Source: Scytonema tolypothrichoides VB-61278 (lineage in GTDB: Bacteria > Cyanobacteriota > Cyanobacteriia > Cyanobacteriales > Nostocaceae). From it: a stretch of DNA of 64,000 nt. Positions within the stretch are counted from its first letter, which is position 1. Each line of letters opens with the position of its first letter. The stretch covers positions 147,240-211,239 of the forward strand of contig NZ_JXCA02000001.1 of NCBI RefSeq assembly GCF_000828085.3, in the 5' to 3' direction. A model generated the notes under the pieces. It did no database searches. It was given only the letters and a program-made list of their open reading frames with translations, and was not told where the DNA came from. Both the position numbers and the translations under genes were made by a program. This document shows positions 7,449-17,787 of this stretch, piece by piece.

Positions 7449-9752
7449 TTGAAACGAGCATTAAAAAACAGAGGGAGAGCTGAGTTGGAAAATACCCTAG
7501 GCGATGATGTTCCGGTGGAACCGATAGACGTGGTTAATCAAAAGGTTAACCAATGTCGGGTGCCAACAACAGCCGCGATGATTGGCTTGGCAATATCAAT
7601 GGGAGCAACCAGCCTTTTGGTGACTCGACAAAGCGACCAAGCCACAGCAGCAGAGGCGTTAGGTCATCAAAATACAGCCTCAACGATTCCTGCTTACAAT
7701 GCTTCTACTAAGAAACTAGATTCGCAAGCTGTCTCATCAGTAAGCTTGCCAGAAACTGGAACAGTAGTAGAACCAACAGCAATTTCACAGCTAACTGAAC
7801 AAACATCAAAATGGCAAGTTGCAGCCAATAAGATGTCAGTGCAAACTTCGCCATTAGTAGGAATTTCAAATTCGCTGACAACAGCACAACAAAGCATTGC
7901 TTGGGAAAAAAACAACTTCCAACAGTCCAGAAAGCAGGGAGTACAAAGACTATCTCATGCTGATGGTATTGCTAGTGTGCAAACCGTGTCTTCTCCATCT
8001 GCGAAACCTTCAACAGTAGAAGTTAATAACACAGAAGAACCGGAAGTAAATGCTCAACTTAAAGCGCAGCAGGAATTTGCGCGAAATCAATTACAGGAAA
8101 AATCAGACCGTCTCAGAAAAAGTTTAACTCAATGGCAGTCTGAACAAACCAAAGATTTATCACAACTAGCAGCAACCAGGTTAGTACAGCCGATAACTGT
8201 GGCTGGGAAAATGTCCCAGACAAGTACTATCACTGGTACATCGCAGTCGAATATGACTAGCGATGTCAGCAAAACAAGGCTCGTGTCAAAGTTAAAACAA
8301 GAATCAGAGGCACAGGTGGTAACAGTACCAGCTCCAACAGTACCAGCTTCAACAGTAGTTGCACCAATAGCAATAACACAAACAGCAACTGCAGTATATG
8401 AAGTCAAGCCAGGAGATACAATAGGGGCGATCGCCAACGATTATGGCATTTCAGTCCTACAACTCATAAAGGCAAATAATCTAAACAATCCTCATCAGCT
8501 GCAAATCAGCCAAAAACTGTTCATTCCCGTGGCGGAAAACCCCACTACTGCCCAGCCAACTGTCGCAATGAATAAGAGTGCTGTTGCAGGTAGTGGTGGT
8601 AGCAACATTAGAGAAACAACTCCAAACTCACTCATTGCCAACAACAGGAATATTACTGTTCCAACATCAGTAGTTGGTAACACTCAGTTTCAGTCATACA
8701 TTCAATCAACGACTACTAACTTAGCAGAAAATACTATTACAAATAGCCAATCCTCTAATTCTATCACATATTATGGTGTAGGTGGTGACAGCCCAGTGCC
8801 AGGAGTTGTTACAGAAGCTCAATTGGCACAAATACCAACTGTTACAAAAACAAAACAGGTAAAAAGTAATCAACGTCTACGCAGCTTGCAATTGGAAATA
8901 GAAAGATTGCGGCAGAAATACCGTTCTCAGGAAGCTGGTAATACAGTTGTGCCAGAGGAGAATGAAGCTAATGATGCGCCAGTAACAGTTCCTGCTTCCA
9001 GTCGAAATGATGGTGCGGTGCCAATTTCTGTTCCCAGACCAAATAATTCAGCAGTGCAAATACCTGTCAGCGAACAGAACAAGGCTGGAATTTCGATACC
9101 CGTTCCCAGACCGATAACGCCGAACTATGTTGGCAAACCAGGTAAACCCGTATACGGCGCTAATCGAAGACCTCCTAATGCACCGATTAATCCAGAATTG
9201 TTACCAAATCAAGCGATAGTAACACCTCCCACAGGTGTTGATGCTTCTCGCGCCCTTGGGTCTATGCAGGGAAGAACAGTTTCTCCACAGTTACCGCCTT
9301 TAGCAGCAGTGGATAGATACTTGCCAAGAGTCATTGACGAAAATACACCTATCCCGTCTAGCTCATCCACAGCTTATATGTGGCCTGCAAAGGGCACCCT
9401 GACCTCTGGTTATGGCTGGCGCTGGGGAAGAATGCACAAGGGAATTGATATTGCTAACTCAGTTGGCACGCCGATCTACGCATCAGCTGACGGTGTTGTA
9501 GAAAAAGCAGGTTGGAGCAGTGGTGGCTATGGCAATGTTGTAGATATCCGCCATCTTGATGGCAGCATGACTCGCTATGGTCACAATAGCGTGCTTTTGG
9601 TGCAACGCGGTCAACAGGTACACCAAGGTCAAATCATTGCTAAAATGGGCAGCACTGGCTTCAGCACTGGTCCCCACACTCACTTTGAAATCCATCCAAG
9701 TGGCAAGGACGCAGTTAACCCAATCGCCTTGCTGCCAACAGCACGTCTGTAG
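7449..9752 (+). CDS. LysM and M23-family peptidase, membrane-anchored cell-wall protein
   Basis: The start is TTG, with a perfect AGGAGG 6 nt upstream. Residues about 37-55 form a hydrophobic segment (TTAAMIGLAISMGATSLLVT), so the protein is probably anchored in the inner membrane. A long low-complexity Thr/Gln/Pro linker surrounds one LysM domain at about 318-362 (YEVKPGDTIGAIANDYGIS). The C-terminal 120 residues form a LytM/M23 metallopeptidase with GWRWGRMHKGIDIAN, GNVVDIRH, YGHN and HTHFEIHP, which supply the zinc-binding His/Asp residues. It is expected to cut peptidoglycan cross-links or to activate amidases (EnvC/NlpD-like) during division or septum remodelling. All zinc ligands appear present. 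Confidence 0.92.
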   Translation: MKRALKNRGRAELENTLGDDVPVEPIDVVNQKVNQCRVPTTAAMIGLAISMGATSLLVTRQSDQATAAEALGHQNTASTIPAYNASTKKLDSQAVSSVSLPETGTVVEPTAISQLTEQTSKWQVAANKMSVQTSPLVGISNSLTTAQQSIAWEKNNFQQSRKQGVQRLSHADGIASVQTVSSPSAKPSTVEVNNTEEPEVNAQLKAQQEFARNQLQEKSDRLRKSLTQWQSEQTKDLSQLAATRLVQPITVAGKMSQTSTITGTSQSNMTSDVSKTRLVSKLKQESEAQVVTVPAPTVPASTVVAPIAITQTATAVYEVKPGDTIGAIANDYGISVLQLIKANNLNNPHQLQISQKLFIPVAENPTTAQPTVAMNKSAVAGSGGSNIRETTPNSLIANNRNITVPTSVVGNTQFQSYIQSTTTNLAENTITNSQSSNSITYYGVGGDSPVPGVVTEAQLAQIPTVTKTKQVKSNQRLRSLQLEIERLRQKYRSQEAGNTVVPEENEANDAPVTVPASSRNDGAVPISVPRPNNSAVQIPVSEQNKAGISIPVPRPITPNYVGKPGKPVYGANRRPPNAPINPELLPNQAIVTPPTGVDASRALGSMQGRTVSPQLPPLAAVDRYLPRVIDENTPIPSSSSTAYMWPAKGTLTSGYGWRWGRMHKGIDIANSVGTPIYASADGVVEKAGWSSGGYGNVVDIRHLDGSMTRYGHNSVLLVQRGQQVHQGQIIAKMGSTGFSTGPHTHFEIHPSGKDAVNPIALLPTARL

Positions 9753-9793
9753 TAATTGGCAATCTCGTACACTGCTTATTGCTTATTCTATAG

Positions 9794-9816
9794 AGGGAGT
9801 TTGGCTCCCTTTTTTG
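9794..9816 (+). terminator. Intrinsic terminator of the M23 peptidase gene
   Basis: The stem AGGGAG/CTCCCT is followed directly by a run of T, 42 bp after the stop codon. This is a typical Rho-independent terminator. Confidence 0.8.
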
Positions 9817-9839
9817 GTGTTTGTTATGGGGAAGGCTTA

Positions 9840-9922
9840 ACAGTGAACAGTGAACAGTGAACAGTGAAAACTGGTAACTGGTAACTGATAACTGATAACT
9901 GATAACTGATAACTGATAACTG
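9840..9922. repeat. STRR clusters (CAGTGAA and TAACTGA heptads)
   Basis: Four CAGTGAA units are followed by about seven TAACTGA/TAACTGG units. The cluster lies between the M23 terminator and the tRNA gene. Confidence 0.9.
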
Positions 9923-9975
9923 CTATTGACTTCAAAGTTTTTCTATGCTACATTAAATAATCGAATAATGTTTAT

Positions 9976-10049
9976 GGCTCAGTAGCTCAGTTGGTTAGAG
10001 TAGGGGACTCATAAGCCCTTGGTCGTGTGTTCGAGTCACACCTGAGCCA
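9976..10049 (+). tRNA. tRNA-Met (CAT), elongator type
   Basis: The 74-nt cloverleaf has acceptor stem GGCTCAG/CTGAGCC with discriminator A, D arm GCTC-AGTTGGTTA-GAGT, anticodon loop CTCATAA and T arm GTGTG-TTCGAGT-CACAC. CCA is not encoded. The acceptor and D arm resemble elongator tRNA-Met rather than initiator tRNA, because the 5' end is fully paired. One feature is odd: the anticodon stem GGGGA/GCCCT closes with an A-G mismatch next to the loop. A lysidine-type tRNA-Ile(CAT) is the alternative but fits less well. Confidence 0.93.
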
Positions 10050-10128
10050 TTTTTGAAAAATTAAGTAATAGGTAGCGAGTGGTGAGTTCGCCTTTAGTAA
10101 AAGTCACTCACCACAGTTGACACATTGC

Positions 10129-12228
10129 TCAGCAGTTCTTCAAATGTCGAATGACTTCAGCAACAGACCAAGCTTGAGCTACCGCTCCTCTGGGTGTGTG
10201 CGGCTCATCACCTTCAAAAATTTCGGAAATAGAGCCAATACAGGCATCAGATAGAAAGTGTTTTAGCAAGGGTTGCCAATCAAAAGGCAATGGTTGCCCA
10301 GGATAAAAACGCTCCCAACCACGGATGAAAGGACCTATTAACCAACTCCACACGGTGCCTTGGTGATAAGCGCGATCGCGTTTTTCTGGGTTACCCTTGT
10401 ATTTGCCAATGTATTCTGGATCTGTTGGAGCCAGACTGCGAAGACCATAAGGAGTGATCAAGCAAGAACGAGCAAGATCAAGAATCTTTTGCCCTTGCTG
10501 TTGAGAGAATGCACAATGTGAAAGCGAAAGTGCTAAAACGGCATTTGGGCGAATCTGAGAATTTCGCCCGTCGTCTGGCGAAATCACATCGTACAAGTAA
10601 TCCAGTTGAGGATTCCAGTACTGTTGCATAGAAGCTTTGACTTGTTGTGCTAGCTGAGTGTAACGCAAAGCCTGCTTAGCAAGACGCGCACGGTCAACCA
10701 TAGCTTCCTGTTCACTTAATATTTCTGCCCACCGACTTGCCCAACATAGCGCTGAATACCATAGAGCATTAATTTCCACTGGCTTACCACAACGGGGAGT
10801 GACAGGCTGCCCGTCCACTACCGCATCCATCCACGTCAAAGCTACAGCAGGAGCATACCAACTCACTAGCCCATCGATAACATCAGCCTGGATATTATAG
10901 CGTGTTCCTCCAATAAAAGCTTTGTAGATTTGCTGCACCACTGGATATTGCTCTGCCAAAAACTGCCAGTCTTGTGTCGCTTCCAAGTAAAGCCCTAAAG
11001 TTTCAATCCACCAGAGTGCTGCATCAATACTGTTATAAAACGGTTCGCCATCCGCGTCAGGAAATGCATTGGGAATTAAACCGTGAGAACAGTAACGTCC
11101 AAAAGTTTGCAGCAGTCCTTTTGCCAAATCAAAACGCTGTGGAGTCAGCGCCAACCCTGGTAAGGCAATTAAGGTATCGCGCCCCCAGTCATTAAACCAG
11201 TGATATCCAGCAATGACGGTGGGACCAGCGATAGAAGCACGATAAACTATAAACTGATCTGCAGCTTGTAGTAGTCGCCGCCAGAGGTGCGATGGAGTCG
11301 AGGAAGAAGGGGGAGAAATAATAGTGTTATCTCGCCCTACTTCTGTTTGCCAATTTTCCCAGCCAAAAATTTGAGACAACCGTTCTTGTTCTGCTTCGAC
11401 AACTTCGGCAAACGTTTCACAAGTCAGGGGAGTTTGCAGTTCACTAGGAAAACCCACTCGTGCATCAATTGTCACCGCATCTCCTGGATGAAGTGTAACT
11501 GTTAAGTAACCAGGGCTGTAGAGGTCTTCGCGATCGCCCAACCCCCGCAGAGTTTCCTCAGGGAGTTTATAATCCCAGTACCAAAACGGATCTGGTTGAT
11601 AGTTTCCTTGCGTCCAGCGCAAATGCCAAGGTGTTCCAAAGTTGTGAGAACTGATTGCTTGCAGGCAAACTTGCTGTTGTCCCAGCAATTGCGAGAAGTG
11701 TAATTCTGGAATAACCTTTTGTTGATGGTGAAAGTCGCGATCGCCTATAAGCACTCGCAGCTTCAATTTAGCTGTTTGTGTACCTTCATAGCGATATTGA
11801 ACCAAGATACGATGGCAAAACTGAAATGGACCAGATGTGGGAGTCCACAAGTGAGGGCTTTCTTCCCTCTCTCCTCCTACTTTCTCCACTAATCCATATG
11901 GCATCACCAAATGTCTACTCAACTGCCAGTCGTCTTCACCCCATATCCACTTTGGAACTGGGTTAATATCAAAAAGGCGCAGCAGTTGGTAGCCCTTTGG
12001 CTCTATCTGACAACTGCCCCAGAAATTTGTCCCCAATGCCACAACCCGATCTGATAGTTCTAGGCTAGCTTCCAGGTGCGAAAGCACCAGAGTACGCCCA
12101 GAAGGTGGGTTAGTAGCGGCAAACAGCCAGCCGTGATAAGTGCGAGTCCGGATATCGGAAACTGTACCACTGGCAAAACTTCCTAAGCCATTCGTTAGTA
12201 ACCATTCTCTTGTATCTAAATCCACCAT
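10129..12228 (-). CDS. Amylo-alpha-1,6-glucosidase (glycogen debranching type)
   Basis: The 699-residue protein has an N-terminal beta-sandwich (GDE_N-like; REWLLTNGLGSFASGTVSD, with RTRTYHGWL) and a C-terminal (alpha/alpha)6 barrel of the GH133/GDE_C type. Motifs include WFNDWGRDTLIALPGL with a likely acidic catalytic residue, IPNAFPDADGEPFYNSIDA and GTVWSWLIGPF. It should hydrolyse alpha-1,6 branch points or limit-dextrin stubs of glycogen in the cytoplasm. GlgC is encoded about 4 kb away, consistent with a glycogen-metabolism neighbourhood though not one operon. Confidence 0.9.
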   Translation of the reverse strand: MVDLDTREWLLTNGLGSFASGTVSDIRTRTYHGWLFAATNPPSGRTLVLSHLEASLELSDRVVALGTNFWGSCQIEPKGYQLLRLFDINPVPKWIWGEDDWQLSRHLVMPYGLVEKVGGEREESPHLWTPTSGPFQFCHRILVQYRYEGTQTAKLKLRVLIGDRDFHHQQKVIPELHFSQLLGQQQVCLQAISSHNFGTPWHLRWTQGNYQPDPFWYWDYKLPEETLRGLGDREDLYSPGYLTVTLHPGDAVTIDARVGFPSELQTPLTCETFAEVVEAEQERLSQIFGWENWQTEVGRDNTIISPPSSSTPSHLWRRLLQAADQFIVYRASIAGPTVIAGYHWFNDWGRDTLIALPGLALTPQRFDLAKGLLQTFGRYCSHGLIPNAFPDADGEPFYNSIDAALWWIETLGLYLEATQDWQFLAEQYPVVQQIYKAFIGGTRYNIQADVIDGLVSWYAPAVALTWMDAVVDGQPVTPRCGKPVEINALWYSALCWASRWAEILSEQEAMVDRARLAKQALRYTQLAQQVKASMQQYWNPQLDYLYDVISPDDGRNSQIRPNAVLALSLSHCAFSQQQGQKILDLARSCLITPYGLRSLAPTDPEYIGKYKGNPEKRDRAYHQGTVWSWLIGPFIRGWERFYPGQPLPFDWQPLLKHFLSDACIGSISEIFEGDEPHTPRGAVAQAWSVAEVIRHLKNC

Positions 12229-12236
12229 TTTCTACT

Positions 12237-12553
12237 CAAAATCGTTATGAGTATGATATATTCGTAACAGAACGTAATCAAACTGTAAGTCCAGCCCCGC
12301 AGGTAGTGAGATGAGTTCTGTCGGACAGTCTCCCCGCCCAAGACGGTCTTTGCGCCCTATTCGTGCGCTGTGGGCATACCCGTATCTCCTGCGAAGACGC
12401 TAGGCGGACGGCGTAGCAGTGCCGCATTTATAGGGCTTTTCCACCAATTGCGGACTGGGTCTTGCGAAGGGCGATGACGAGAACGGGTGAGATTACCTGA
12501 CCCGAACTCCAACAATAACTAGACAGATAATAAATTGAAGGAGAATTAGGTTA
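12237..12553. repeat. Repeat-rich intergenic region upstream of the peroxiredoxin gene
   Basis: The part from 12290 to 12480 consists of palindromic repeats (GTGGGCATACCC, GGCGGACGGCGTAGC, GTCGGACAGTC). The last 60 bp lead to an AAGGAG ribosome-binding site of the peroxiredoxin gene. A divergent promoter for the two flanking genes is expected here but I cannot fix it. Confidence 0.5.
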
Positions 12554-13165
12554 ATGCCCCTCAGTTATGCATCAGAAGGATGCCTCCGTGTAGGTCAACA
12601 GGCTCCCGACTTTACAGCAACGGCTGTGGTAGATCAGGAATTTAAAACTATAAAACTTTCCGACTATCGCGGCAAGTATGTCGTACTGTTTTTCTATCCT
12701 TTAGACTTTACCTTTGTTTGTCCCACTGAAATCACAGCCTTTAGCGATCGCCACGAAGAATTTAAGAATCTTAACACTGAAATCCTTGGTGTTTCCGTTG
12801 ATAGTGAGTTTTCTCACTTAGCATGGATTCAAACGGATCGCAAGTCTGGTGGTGTCGGTGACCTCAACTACCCCTTAGTTTCCGACATCAAAAAAGAGAT
12901 TAGCGCAGCTTACAACGTGCTTGACCCAGCAGCTGGCGTTGCCTTGCGTGGTTTGTTCATTATTGACAAAGAAGGTGTCATACAGCACGCTACCATCAAC
13001 AACCTAGCTTTTGGTCGCAACGTTGATGAAACCCTGCGGACTTTGCAAGCCATTCAACACGTTCAATCCCATCCGGACGAAGTTTGTCCTGCTGGCTGGC
13101 AACCTGGGGACCAGACAATGGTTCCCGACCCAGTGAAGTCCAAAGTTTACTTCGCTGCTGTTTAA
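12554..13165 (+). CDS. Typical 2-Cys peroxiredoxin
   Basis: The 203-residue thioredoxin-fold peroxidase has its peroxidatic Cys in DFTFVCPTE (C56) and its resolving Cys in DEVCPAGW (C178). It has the YF-type tail of sensitive 2-Cys peroxiredoxins (SKVYFAAV), usually linked to inactivation by over-oxidation. It reduces hydrogen peroxide and alkyl peroxides using thioredoxin in the cytoplasm. AAGGAG lies 11 nt before the ATG. It heads a redox block that includes the next two genes on the same strand. Confidence 0.95.
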   Translation: MPLSYASEGCLRVGQQAPDFTATAVVDQEFKTIKLSDYRGKYVVLFFYPLDFTFVCPTEITAFSDRHEEFKNLNTEILGVSVDSEFSHLAWIQTDRKSGGVGDLNYPLVSDIKKEISAAYNVLDPAAGVALRGLFIIDKEGVIQHATINNLAFGRNVDETLRTLQAIQHVQSHPDEVCPAGWQPGDQTMVPDPVKSKVYFAAV

Positions 13166-13382
13166 GTTCAAAGGTAATACAGTAGTAGTAGCAGGGTGAC
13201 TGCTACTATAAACTCACTCAACCATTACCACAGATAAACACAGACAAATCAAATTCGTAATCAAATAATCCGCAATCTATTTTATCATGAATTGCGAGTT
13301 AAAAATTACTCATTATTTGATTAACATCCGTGTACATCTGTGGTTTTTATTTAAGAATTTAATAATATCAGGAATAAAAAAA

Positions 13383-13925
13383 ATGGTAACTTCAATTGCT
13401 TCTAGGGGTTTATTCAATGAACGCTTCTTCCGCAACTTTTTACCAAAACCAGCATCTAATACGTTGGAATTGGGATATCTTGCACCAGATTTTCAACTGC
13501 CAGATATCACTCATGGTACTTTAATTAAGTTATCTGATTACAGAGGCGCTCAACCAGTATTACTTGCCTTCACTCGTATCTTTACAGAAAAAAATTATTG
13601 CCCTTTTTGTTTTCCTCATATCAAATCCTTAAATGAAAACTATGAGGAATTTGAAAATCGGGGCATAGAAGTTTTAATGATTACTAGTACTGATGAACGG
13701 CAGAGTCAAATTGTTGTCAGAGATTTGAGTTTAAAAATGCCGCTCTTGAGTGATCCAAGTTGTCGCGTATTTCGTCACTATAAAGTTGGACAAGCATTGG
13801 GAGCACCTTTACCAGCACAATTTGTGTTAGATAAAGAAGGCAAACTTCGTTATAAACATTTATTTTCCTTCCTTGACCACAACGCTAGCGTGGAGAAATT
13901 ATTAGAGCAATACAATTTTTCATGA
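13383..13925 (+). CDS. Peroxiredoxin-like (AhpC/TSA superfamily) protein with CPFC motif
   Basis: I chose the ATG at 13383 (MVTSIASRGLFNERF, AGGA upstream) over an upstream ATG at 13287, because the added residues do not look like protein. The 180-residue product has the thioredoxin fold: LGYLAPDFQLPDI, then NYCPFCFPHI with C73 and C76 in a CxxC arrangement, then FVLDKEGKLRY. It probably acts as a thiol peroxidase or disulfide reductase. It lies 19 bp before the GST gene, so the two are likely co-transcribed. Confidence 0.85.
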   Translation: MVTSIASRGLFNERFFRNFLPKPASNTLELGYLAPDFQLPDITHGTLIKLSDYRGAQPVLLAFTRIFTEKNYCPFCFPHIKSLNENYEEFENRGIEVLMITSTDERQSQIVVRDLSLKMPLLSDPSCRVFRHYKVGQALGAPLPAQFVLDKEGKLRYKHLFSFLDHNASVEKLLEQYNFS

Positions 13926-13944
13926 AAACCGAGAGATTTTTTCC

Positions 13945-14616
13945 ATGCTTAAGCTTTATCACAATCCTCTTTCGGTAAACTCCCGCCGTGTTTGGATTGC
14001 ATTACTGGAGAAAAAACTTGAATTTGAATTGGTGGAACTCAAACTGAATGGCGACCAATTGCAGCCAGAATTTCTTGAGATGAACCCATTCCATCACATT
14101 CCAGTTTTAGAGGATGACGGCTTCACCGTACTAGAATCTCTCGCAATTCTCGACTACTTGGAAGCAAAATTCTCCACCCCTGCAATGCTCCCAACGGATG
14201 CAAAGACTTTGGCAACTGTGCGAATGGTGGAAATAGTAACTGTCAATGAACTGTTACCTGCAATGAATCCATTGATTAGTCGAATGATGGGTTTTCCTAA
14301 TGGAAATGACCCACAAAAGCTAGAACAGGCAAAAGAAAAAGCAGGTACGGTGCTGAAGTTCTTTGAAAAATTATTGGGAGATTGCTCATATTTTGGTGAT
14401 GAGCAATTCACTCTAGCCGATATCGTCGCCGGAACTGCAGTACCCTTGTTTCCTATGCTGAGTTTTCCTCTGATTTCTTACCCAAAATTAAGTGCTTGGG
14501 CTGAACGCTTAATGCAACGTCCTGCATGGCAAATAACTCAGCCAACTCAGGAAACAGTGGAAGCTTTTAAATCTCAGATGGCAACTTTAATGAAGCAGCG
14601 TGAATCTGGGGCATAG
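13945..14616 (+). CDS. Glutathione S-transferase family protein
   Basis: The 223-residue protein has an N-terminal thioredoxin-like domain (LKLYHNPLSVNSRRVWIALLEKK; HHIPVLEDDGFTVLESLAILDYLE, with the glutathione-contacting Pro-Val and Glu-Ser pairs). The C-terminal domain is all-helical, with YFGDEQFTLADIVAG providing the conserved Asp cap. It conjugates or reduces substrates with glutathione, which GshA in this window starts to make. It follows the peroxiredoxin-like gene after 19 bp. Confidence 0.92.
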   Translation: MLKLYHNPLSVNSRRVWIALLEKKLEFELVELKLNGDQLQPEFLEMNPFHHIPVLEDDGFTVLESLAILDYLEAKFSTPAMLPTDAKTLATVRMVEIVTVNELLPAMNPLISRMMGFPNGNDPQKLEQAKEKAGTVLKFFEKLLGDCSYFGDEQFTLADIVAGTAVPLFPMLSFPLISYPKLSAWAERLMQRPAWQITQPTQETVEAFKSQMATLMKQRESGA

Positions 14617-14737
14617 ACATAGTTCATAGCTAAAAACACTTTCTATTGCTTTTTAGAGTTAGGTAGTTAGTCGCCAGTAGTTAATGATTTTTTTGACAAC
14701 TGACAACTAATTATCAACAATCTCTCATCCCAAATGT

Positions 14738-15730
14738 TTAAAGCCTAATATGCGGCAAATGTTCGCGGGGATTAAAAGTACGAATCGAGCGAATTTTTTC
14801 GTAGTATTCGCGTTCCTGCTGACTAATGTCTTTTGGTGGAATAATAGCAATTTTCACTAACTGATCACCACGTCCACCGCGAGGTTGGGGCCAGCCTTTG
14901 CCACGTAAGCGCAAAGATTGACCAGAACGCACTCCAACAGGAAGCTTCACATTCACCGAACCATCAGGTGTGGGTACCTCAACTGAGGCACCTAGAACGG
15001 CTTCGTCTGGTGTAATTGGTATTTCGCACACCAAGTTATCGCCATCAAACTGGAAGAAAGAGTGGGGTTGAAGTTCCACTTTGAGATACAAATCACCACG
15101 TTGTTGGGTGAAAGGACTGACTGGTCCTTTGCCGCGTACGCGCAAACGATTACCAGATTTGGCACCTGCGGGTATGCGGACATCAATAACTTCGTTGCCT
15201 AGATTTAGGTGCTTTTGTACACCATGAAATGCTTCGGAAAAAGTTAAGGTAATCGCAGCTTCGCTATCTTGGGTAGCGCCAGCAGCACCCATATCTTGAA
15301 AATTAAAATCATTAAAGCCGTTAAAACCACCAGGTCCACCTGTGGAGGTGCGGTAATATGTTTGCCGCCCAGTGCGTGGGCTAGCGCCTCCAAAGCGTCC
15401 TAATAACTCATTGATAAATTCATCAAAGCTACCATATTGGCTGAAATCAAAACCGCCCATATCAACACCAGCACCAGATGGGAAGCCATCAGCCGCTTGT
15501 TTCCAGTATTGACCAAATTGGTCATACTTTTTGCGTTTGTCTGTGTCTGACAAAACTTCGTATGCTTCGTTGACTTCTTTGAAGCTTGCCTCAGCTTGTT
15601 TGTTGCCTGGGTTGACGTCGGGATGATATTTCCGGGCTAATTTGCGAAAGGCTTGTTTGATTTCTTCTGGACTGGCAGTTTTACTAACGCCCAAAGTTGC
15701 GTAATAATCCTTAAAGTCAGTTGCAGCCAT
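14738..15730 (-). CDS. DnaJ-type co-chaperone without zinc finger (CbpA-like)
   Basis: The 330-residue type II J-protein has a J domain at 1-70 with the HPD motif (KYHPDVNPG), a Gly/Phe-rich stretch at about 85-145 and two C-terminal beta domains ([10 protein letters not shown] and [18 protein letters not shown]). The cysteine-rich zinc-finger domain is absent, as in CbpA/DnaJ2. It stimulates Hsp70 ATPase and delivers substrates. AGGAGG precedes the ATG. The Hsp70-like gene at 28.7 kb is a possible but unproven partner. Confidence 0.92.
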   Translation of the reverse strand: MAATDFKDYYATLGVSKTASPEEIKQAFRKLARKYHPDVNPGNKQAEASFKEVNEAYEVLSDTDKRKKYDQFGQYWKQAADGFPSGAGVDMGGFDFSQYGSFDEFINELLGRFGGASPRTGRQTYYRTSTGGPGGFNGFNDFNFQDMGAAGATQDSEAAITLTFSEAFHGVQKHLNLGNEVIDVRIPAGAKSGNRLRVRGKGPVSPFTQQRGDLYLKVELQPHSFFQFDGDNLVCEIPITPDEAVLGASVEVPTPDGSVNVKLPVGVRSGQSLRLRGKGWPQPRGGRGDQLVKIAIIPPKDISQQEREYYEKIRSIRTFNPREHLPHIRL

Positions 15731-15850
15731 CTACCAGCCTCCTCTAAAAATTTCCGTTAAATTTTTATCTAAAATTAAAGTTGACAGAGTGTCCCAGATA
15801 TAATTCCGGTATACAGACTCTAATCATAAATTAACAAATATTAAATAAAC

Positions 15851-16363
15851 TCAAGTGCGGTTCTTGCTCACGACACGAGTGCAATTCCCGTACTTCTGAG
15901 AGTCTGCTTCATTGCAAATCAAATTATCAAATCCTTCCTCTACACTTGGTGGGGCATCCCGAAGTTGACGATACATACGAAATATGACATCTTCTGGGAC
16001 CTTACGTTCCCGTCTTTTATTACGTGCTAAACACTGCCATACTGGGGTTCTCACCCACACCCCGGTTACATGGGTGAAGCCTAGTTCACGGGCGATGTCA
16101 ATAACTTCACGGCGATGACGTCGCTGGGCATTGGTGGCATCGTAGATTGTTGTACCACCTGCGATTACCGCTTGTTGAAATTGCCGCTGAATTTCCCGCC
16201 AAATCAGTAGCCAAGGTCCTTGAAGGGCTTCATGACCAAACAATTGCCCTCGGATAGCATCAGTAGAAATGAGTTGCTTGCGAGGGCATTCTGCTAGCAA
16301 TTGCGTTGCTAAAGTAGACTTACCGCTACCAGGAAGACCAATTAACACAATTAACTGAGTCAT
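15851..16363 (-). CDS. P-loop kinase-like ATPase (AAA_33/polynucleotide-kinase type)
   Basis: The 170-residue protein opens MTQLIVLIGLPGSGKST, which is a Walker A motif at residues 9-17. Asp in LISTDAIRGQL and the lid-like RNKRRERKVPEDVI fit the small zeta-toxin/polynucleotide-kinase-like group. It probably phosphorylates a small molecule or nucleic-acid end; the substrate is unknown. It lies between dnaJ and glgC on the same strand but is separated from glgC by an STRR-containing gap. Confidence 0.8.
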   Translation of the reverse strand: MTQLIVLIGLPGSGKSTLATQLLAECPRKQLISTDAIRGQLFGHEALQGPWLLIWREIQRQFQQAVIAGGTTIYDATNAQRRHRREVIDIARELGFTHVTGVWVRTPVWQCLARNKRRERKVPEDVIFRMYRQLRDAPPSVEEGFDNLICNEADSQKYGNCTRVVSKNRT

Positions 16364-16375
16364 CTGTCGATTGTC

Positions 16376-16500
16376 TTTTGTCCTTTGTTAGTCGTTAGTC
16401 GTTAGTTGTTGGTTATTCTACTAACTAATGACTAATGAACGGCAGGTTGCACACTCCGTTAAAGTCGTGCAACGCACTGCCTCCTAATGACTAATGACTA
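16376..16500. repeat. STRR and repeat segment at the glgC 3' end
   Basis: Tandem TAGTCGT, ACTAATG and CTAATGA units flank a short palindromic repeat (GGCAGGTTGCACACTCCG). The minus-strand stop codon of glgC (TAG) is formed by the last heptad. Confidence 0.85.
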
Positions 16501-17787
16501 AATAATGGTTCCATCCGGAATGACGGCATTTTTGAGCACGACAACGATACCACTTTTGATATAGAATCCTTGATTCTCGCGCTCAGCTTCTTGGACATTG
16601 TCTTTATTGACAATTTGCACATCACAACCTATGCGAGCATTTTTATCAATGATGGCACGACGAATTGTAGTGTTAGCACCAATGCCTAAAGAAATTTCCT
16701 TAGTTTCGCAGTCGGACTGGCGTTCAGCGAAAGGCTGATAGAAATCTGCTCCCATGATTAGGGAATCTTGGATGACGCAGCCAGCTTCAATGCGCGATCG
16801 CACTCCCAACACCGAATGTTCTATCCGGCAATTTTTCAGAATACAACCTTCACTAATCATTGATTCTGTGATTTGAGAATCTAAGATCTTACTGGGAGGT
16901 AGGTAACGAGATCGAGTATAAATTGGCGCTTCTTCATCGTAGAAGCTAAACGACGGCTGAGGTTGTTTGGTCAGTGCTAAATTTGCATCATAAAATGCCT
17001 CGATTGTTCCGATATCTTCCCAGTATCCATCGTATAAGTAGGCTTGAACGTTGTAATTGTTTGCGGCATCGGGAATAATTTCTTTTCCAAAATCTGTCCG
17101 TTCTGCAGCTTCTTTCAACAGCTTAATCAAAACTTCTTTTTTAAAGACATAAATCCCCATTGAGGCAATGTGGGGCTGTTCTTGAGCCTGTTCTGGAGTC
17201 AATCCTAGTACAGTTGTATCAACGCGCATCCCCTTTAAAGCATCACCTTTGGGTTTTTCGCTGAAATTGATTATCCTACCAGACTCATCAATTTTCACCA
17301 AGCCAAAGTCAGAAGCACGGCGTTCATCAATCGGTAGTACTGAGAGAGTTATATCAGCTTCAGTTTCCCTGTGACGGTGTACGAACTGACGGTAGTCCAT
17401 GCGGTACAAGTGGTCACCAGAAAGAATAAGATATTCATCTACGTCCCACTCTTCTATCAACCACAAGTACTTGCGAACTGCATCAGCTGTACCTTGGAAC
17501 CAGTTGAGGCTATCTGGGGTTTGCTGTGCAGCTAGAACTTCTACAAAACCCTCTGTGAAGCCAGCAAAGCTGTAGGTACGGGCGATGTGACGATTCAGCG
17601 AAGCTGAGTTGAATTGAGTCAGAACATAGATTTTAAATATTTCTGAGTTTATACAGTTACTGACTGGAATATCGATCAAACGATATTTCCCAGCCACTGG
17701 TACGGCTGGTTTAGCGCGTAATTTGGTGAGTGGATAAAGGCGGGTACCTGCACCCCCTCCAAGGATTATTGCCAAAACTTTTTTCAC
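16498..17787 (-). CDS. glgC: Glucose-1-phosphate adenylyltransferase (ADP-glucose pyrophosphorylase)
   Basis: The 429-residue protein is full length for the cyanobacterial enzyme. The start is GTG with GGGAG upstream. Motifs are [34 protein letters not shown] (nucleotide binding, broken here only by naming), [26 protein letters not shown] and a C-terminal left-handed beta-helix ending DGTII. It makes ADP-glucose for glycogen synthesis and is normally activated by 3-phosphoglycerate. It is cytoplasmic. The TAG stop lies inside an STRR heptad. Confidence 0.97.
   Translation of the reverse strand: MKKVLAIILGGGAGTRLYPLTKLRAKPAVPVAGKYRLIDIPVSNCINSEIFKIYVLTQFNSASLNRHIARTYSFAGFTEGFVEVLAAQQTPDSLNWFQGTADAVRKYLWLIEEWDVDEYLILSGDHLYRMDYRQFVHRHRETEADITLSVLPIDERRASDFGLVKIDESGRIINFSEKPKGDALKGMRVDTTVLGLTPEQAQEQPHIASMGIYVFKKEVLIKLLKEAAERTDFGKEIIPDAANNYNVQAYLYDGYWEDIGTIEAFYDANLALTKQPQPSFSFYDEEAPIYTRSRYLPPSKILDSQITESMISEGCILKNCRIEHSVLGVRSRIEAGCVIQDSLIMGADFYQPFAERQSDCETKEISLGIGANTTIRRAIIDKNARIGCDVQIVNKDNVQEAERENQGFYIKSGIVVVLKNAVIPDGTII

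Noticed and set aside
9840-9922. CRISPR-like or origin-like iterons
   Set aside because: Heptanucleotide STRRs have no spacers and occur at many places in the window.
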